This document shows, one piece after another, positions 40,900 through 44,514 of a stretch of DNA of 44,514 nucleotides. Made by a program: the position numbers and the translations under genes. A model generated the notes under the pieces. It was given only the letters and a program-made list of their open reading frames with translations. It did not search any database and was not told the DNA's origin. The DNA comes from Pseudomonas sp. GM78. Lineage in GTDB: Bacteria > Pseudomonadota > Gammaproteobacteria > Pseudomonadales > Pseudomonadaceae. The stretch spans positions 1-44,514 of the forward strand of contig NZ_AKJF01000124.1 of assembly GCF_000282475.1 (NCBI RefSeq), written 5' to 3'. Positions within the stretch are counted from its first letter, which is position 1, and each line of letters opens with the position of its first letter.

Positions 40900-43800
40900 A
40901 TGGACAGCAAGGATTCGGGCACAAATATGGCCTTCTGGCTGCCAGGCAGTGCGGTCATCCTGAGTCTGGTGGTATCGATGTTCGCACTCACCCGCGAACC
41001 CTTCCTGGAGCCGCGCCCCATCGGCGCCCAGTTCCAGGCCCAACTGCCCATCGAAGCCCGGCTGTGGCAGGACCCTTTCGACGCCGTGGAGCGTTATCGC
41101 AAGAAGCTTGCCGACAGCAAGAACCCGGACGCCGAGAACGTTTGCAGCCCCGACCTCTCTCCCCTGGGCGCAGGACAATCGGCGCCCGACATCATGGTCG
41201 CGCTGGTCGAGGGCGGCCCCTACGCCGATGAAGTCGAACGGCGTCGGCGCATCCGCTATGCCTTGCTGGCCGGGTTCAAGAACTCCCATCGGGTGCCCGA
41301 TCAGGAGCAGTACATCCACTGCCTGAAACTGGCCGCCAACCTGTCACTGGAGGCGCCGCAAAAAAGCGCTTTCGTCGATATGCCCTACGAAGTGTTCGTG
41401 TCCAATCCCTTCGATCCACCGCTGGCGCTCGAGGGCAAACCCGCACCGCCCGACCGCACGATCGTGTTCTGGCTGAAACAGGACGCGCTCGGCTCGACGC
41501 CGCTGCAACAGCTCGAAACTCTACGCGACAGCCTGAACAAAAAAGTCGCCATGGCCTGCGCGCCAGCCCCCTGCGCCGAACCACCGGCCAACGCCGTGCT
41601 GAAGGTCATAGGCCCCTCGACCTCGACCGTGCTGCGCGACATGTTCCAGGACCAGGACATCGGCAAGGCCTCGCCGAACATGGAAATCTACTCGCCGCTG
41701 GCCACGGCCGATAACGAAACACTGGATCGCGGCTACCAGAAGCTTTCACCGCCCCTGCAAAACCGGCAACCCATGAAGTTGCTGCGCACCGTCAGCGACG
41801 ACGGCACCATGACCCAACTGATGCTCGAGGAGTTGAAGCTGCGCCGCGTCGACCCGGCTACTGGCGTACGCTGCGGTGAGGGCAAACTGAGCCGGATCGG
41901 CTCACCCTGCACCGGCAATCTGCGGCGCAGCGCCAACCGCATCGCGTTGATTTCCGAGTGGGACAGTTTCTACAGCCGCGCCCTGATCGAAAGCTTCAAG
42001 TTGCAGGTGGCCAGGGACGCCCGACTCGGCGACGGTGACAACCATAAGGGTGCTGTCGACCAGTGGATTTTACGCTTCAGTTACTTGCGCGGTCTCGACG
42101 GGCGCCTGCCGGAAGAATCGGCGAGCACCGATAAAACCGCCACTTCCAATGTCGGTAAAAACGCCCCTGGCGTGTCCACAATCGACCTCAGCCCGCTGGA
42201 GAAATCCGACGGCAATTCCCAGCTCGACTATCTGCGACGCCTCGCCGACCACATCGCCAGCGAAGACGCGGCCTATCGACGCGATGGCGAAAGCGGCATC
42301 GGCGCCATCGGTATCCTCGGTGTCGATGCCTACGACAAGCTGCTGGTACTGCAAGCCCTCAAGAGCCGGATGCCCTACAAGCTGTACTTCTCCACCGACC
42401 TTGACGCGCGCATGCTGCAACGGGGCCAGGCGCAAACCACGCGCAACCTGATCCTCGCCGCGCCCTATGGCCTGACACTGACCCGCGCCCTGCAACAGGA
42501 CGTGCCGCCGTTTCGCGACAGCCTGCAAAGTGCCGTGTTCATCTCAGTACTGGCGGCCTTGGCCCCGCAATCCTTCGATGCCAAACGCGCGAAGTTCGAC
42601 TATTCCAAATCGGAGCTGCTCTCGCCCGGCATCTACGAAGTGGGCATCAGTGGCTTCATTCCCCTGGCCACGCGACTGGGCGCCTCGCGCCCCATCAGTT
42701 GCCAGGCGCCCACCCAAGCCCAGTCGGAGCGCGGCATACTGCCCCACGACCTGATGGCGCTGCGTTGCCTGCAAGATCCATCGCCGCCGCCCTACCCTGA
42801 ACCCTCCCGGTCCCTGCGCGAGCGATTCAAACAAAGCCAGTCGTTCTTCTGGGCGGGCCCCTTGACGCTTACCCTGCTGACCATCGCCGCGTTCATCCTC
42901 TGGTGGCGCATCGAAGGCCCTCAGGACGAACACGACACGCGCCTGGCGTGGGTACGCGGCGTACCTATCACGCTGTTCATGGTCGCGGCGGCCTGCGCCT
43001 TCATCGCCACGCGCTACTGGCACGCGGAGTTCCTGTGGTTCACCTTCGTGCTGGTGCTGCTGGGCATCCTGTCTTCGAACCTGCTGCGCCGCTCCACACG
43101 GCGACTGGCACTGGCCCAGGACGCGACGGCGAGTATGACCCCGGCCTCATACGATGCCTGGGCGTGGTACATCGTGGTCCCGCTGGTGGTGTTCATCCTC
43201 GCGTTGATGCTGGCGTACCAGATGCGCAGCACCTTGACCGACAACGGTCTGGGCGAGCCGATGTTCCTGCTCGAAGGCATCAGCGCCTGGCCGACCGTGG
43301 CACTGCGCCTGCTGGCCGTGCTGATCTCGCTGTCGGCGTTGACCTGGGGCTGGCGCAAGCTGCGCATCAACCGCGCCGACATCGAAAGCGCCTTCCATTT
43401 GCGCCTGCACATGCGCAAATACCAGACGACCCTGTGGGGCCAGGTGCAACGGTTGATCCGCCGCGGCAGACGCTGGAGCTTGCGCCGATGGTGCAATGAA
43501 CTGGGCCATTGGCTGCTGCTGATTTTCTTCCCGCTGATGAGCGCCAACGAAGACTGGTCGAAGTCCTGCGCCGCCGCCCAGGCCCGCTGCACGGACGGAC
43601 GCAAGATGATCGTCATTGCGCGCTTCTGGGGTGAGCACTGCATCTGCGGTTCGTTCGGTGCCCGCCTGTTGCGGGCGATGCTCGCCACCTGGGCCTACGT
43701 CGTGGTCACCAGCGTGCTGTTCGTGATCTGGCCCATGGAAGGCACGCCCGTACGCGGCGCCTCGGATTGGTGGATGTTGAACTGGCTGATTCCGACACTG

Positions 43801-44388
43801 ACTTTCCAGCTTCTGGTGTTCTGGGTGATGGATGCCAACCTGTTGCTGACGCGCTTCATCCGTCATTTGAGCGAGCACCATGCGATCTGGCCAGGGACTT
43901 TGCAGGCCGAGCACAAGAAAATCTTCGGCATGCTCAAACATCCCTGCATCGATGAGTGGGTGGATCTGCAGCTGATTGCCAAGCGTACGTCGGCGGTCAA
44001 CCGGCTGATTTACGCGCCGACCGCAGTGCTGTTGATCCTGCTGGCGTCACGCAGCAGCCTGTTCGACAACTGGCCGACGCCGCCGGGGCTGATGATTTCC
44101 TACCTGCTGACCGCGTTGCTGCTGCTCAGCTCCGCGCTCACCCTGCGCCGAGCCGCGGAAAAGGCCCGCACGGTGGCCTTGCAACGAATCGACGCCTATT
44201 TGCTGGAAACCCCGGAGTCGACGCCCGGCTATGCCAAGTTCAAGATGATCCGCGAGCGGGTTGCAACGCTCAACACCGGTTCGTTCTCGCGCTATTCCGA
44301 GGATCCGTTGATTCGTTCGCTGCTGTTGTCGCTCACGGGTATCGGCGGTTCGGCGATTGTTGATGCGTTGAATTATGCGAAGTTTTGA
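40900..44388 (+). CDS. Large multi-helix membrane protein, unknown function
   Basis: A 1162-residue protein. One helix at about 12-30 is followed by a large region of about 620 residues, probably periplasmic (about 31-649), and then ten or eleven helices (about 650-669, 688-707, 711-729, 756-775, 798-818, 869-882, 926-944, 958-980, 1036-1052 and 1063-1082). The periplasmic part has strand-helix patterns such as NRIALISEWDSFYSRALIES (346-365), AIGILGVDAYDKLLVLQALK (469-488) and KLYFSTDLDARML (494-506), which recall a type I periplasmic-binding-protein fold. There is no ATPase motif and no signal-type regulator. AGAGG lies upstream of the ATG. It is transcribed alone, ending near the dispersed repeat. 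I do not recognise it, and its combination of receptor-like and multi-helix parts is unusual. Confidence 0.85.
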   Translation: MDSKDSGTNMAFWLPGSAVILSLVVSMFALTREPFLEPRPIGAQFQAQLPIEARLWQDPFDAVERYRKKLADSKNPDAENVCSPDLSPLGAGQSAPDIMVALVEGGPYADEVERRRRIRYALLAGFKNSHRVPDQEQYIHCLKLAANLSLEAPQKSAFVDMPYEVFVSNPFDPPLALEGKPAPPDRTIVFWLKQDALGSTPLQQLETLRDSLNKKVAMACAPAPCAEPPANAVLKVIGPSTSTVLRDMFQDQDIGKASPNMEIYSPLATADNETLDRGYQKLSPPLQNRQPMKLLRTVSDDGTMTQLMLEELKLRRVDPATGVRCGEGKLSRIGSPCTGNLRRSANRIALISEWDSFYSRALIESFKLQVARDARLGDGDNHKGAVDQWILRFSYLRGLDGRLPEESASTDKTATSNVGKNAPGVSTIDLSPLEKSDGNSQLDYLRRLADHIASEDAAYRRDGESGIGAIGILGVDAYDKLLVLQALKSRMPYKLYFSTDLDARMLQRGQAQTTRNLILAAPYGLTLTRALQQDVPPFRDSLQSAVFISVLAALAPQSFDAKRAKFDYSKSELLSPGIYEVGISGFIPLATRLGASRPISCQAPTQAQSERGILPHDLMALRCLQDPSPPPYPEPSRSLRERFKQSQSFFWAGPLTLTLLTIAAFILWWRIEGPQDEHDTRLAWVRGVPITLFMVAAACAFIATRYWHAEFLWFTFVLVLLGILSSNLLRRSTRRLALAQDATASMTPASYDAWAWYIVVPLVVFILALMLAYQMRSTLTDNGLGEPMFLLEGISAWPTVALRLLAVLISLSALTWGWRKLRINRADIESAFHLRLHMRKYQTTLWGQVQRLIRRGRRWSLRRWCNELGHWLLLIFFPLMSANEDWSKSCAAAQARCTDGRKMIVIARFWGEHCICGSFGARLLRAMLATWAYVVVTSVLFVIWPMEGTPVRGASDWWMLNWLIPTLTFQLLVFWVMDANLLLTRFIRHLSEHHAIWPGTLQAEHKKIFGMLKHPCIDEWVDLQLIAKRTSAVNRLIYAPTAVLLILLASRSSLFDNWPTPPGLMISYLLTALLLLSSALTLRRAAEKARTVALQRIDAYLLETPESTPGYAKFKMIRERVATLNTGSFSRYSEDPLIRSLLLSLTGIGGSAIVDALNYAKF

Positions 44389-44418
44389 TCGGTTGCTGTT
44401 CATAAGAATTGGATGGGG

Positions 44419-44514
44419 TGTATATCCGTTGCTGCGGTAACGGCGACTTATGGTTTCGCCCTTACGGCGACTCCCTTTTTCAAACGCCAAAAAGGAAGCA
44501 AAAGGCTTTGCCCC
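44419..44514 (+). repeat. Dispersed Pseudomonas repeat, right copy
   Basis: This begins near TATATCCGTT, continues through GCGGTAACGGCGACTTATGG and a TTACGGCGACTC block, then CTTTTTCAAACGCCAAAAAG, and runs to the window end at GGCTTTGCCCC. It is the inverted partner of the copy at 1-41. This resembles dispersed repeats common in the P. fluorescens group; I cannot name the family. It is cut by the window edge. Confidence 0.6.

Noticed and set aside
1-44514. CRISPR arrays, integrated phage, conjugative elements, rRNA and tRNA
   Set aside because: No regularly spaced direct repeats, integrase, transposase, tRNA-like cloverleaf or rRNA sequence is visible.

Overview
The window is chromosomal DNA of a Pseudomonas, most likely from the P. 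fluorescens group. The evidence is GC-rich coding sequence with Pseudomonas-type ribosome binding sites, three REPIN doublets of the GAGCCTGCTCGCGAT type found in that group, an Anr-type box in front of universal stress genes, and a dispersed repeat at both window edges (1-41 and 44419-44514) in opposite orientation. I see no rRNA, tRNA, CRISPR array, prophage core genes or intact transposase.

Layout. (1) 121-3765, minus: a polyhydroxyalkanoate-type operon (esterase, small phasin/PhaE-like protein, class III-like PHA synthase, SDR reductase). (2) 3944-10629: an iron/siderophore-type island with a TonB-dependent receptor, a PvdE/SyrD-type ABC protein, an FhuF-like reductase and an SbmA/BacA-YddA-type ABC protein, with a Fur-like box between the last two. 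(3) 10846-13709: an orphan histidine kinase behind a sigma-54-like promoter, and a DHA2 drug-type exporter. (4) 13783-20083, minus: a tightly packed seven-gene operon of a thermostable-hemolysin family protein, acyl-AMP ligase, heme-oxygenase-like diiron enzyme, SDR, periplasmic TPR protein, and an OmpR-type regulator with its sensor kinase. This looks like a self-regulated pathway for a fatty-acyl-derived product and is the strongest candidate for an undescribed system.

(5) 20243-22543: a small K+ channel and two tandem universal stress proteins under an Anr-like box. (6) 22736-26298: D-malate/tartrate use (DctA-type carrier, TtuC/DmlA-type dehydrogenase, divergent LysR). (7) 26313-28700: a LysR regulator divergent from a Sad-type semialdehyde dehydrogenase, as in E. 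coli ptrR-sad. (8) 28777-31146: the carboxy(nor)spermidine dehydrogenase/decarboxylase pair for polyamines. (9) 31147-32602: a gene-poor stretch with palindromes, a REPIN and doubtful small ORFs, followed by a small conserved-looking gene.

(10) 33132-35322: cynR, cynS and a carbonic anhydrase for cyanate breakdown, with no cyanate transporter. (11) 35366-36868: a diverged ProA-like dehydrogenase. (12) 37034-38628: an orphan muramidase and a DoxX/HvfX-like membrane protein. (13) 38695-40697: a Nit6803-type nitrilase with a GlxA-type activator. (14) 40900-44388: a 1162-residue membrane protein with a large periplasmic region and about ten C-terminal helices, which I cannot assign to a known system. 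All family assignments come from reading motifs and arrangement; no database search was possible.
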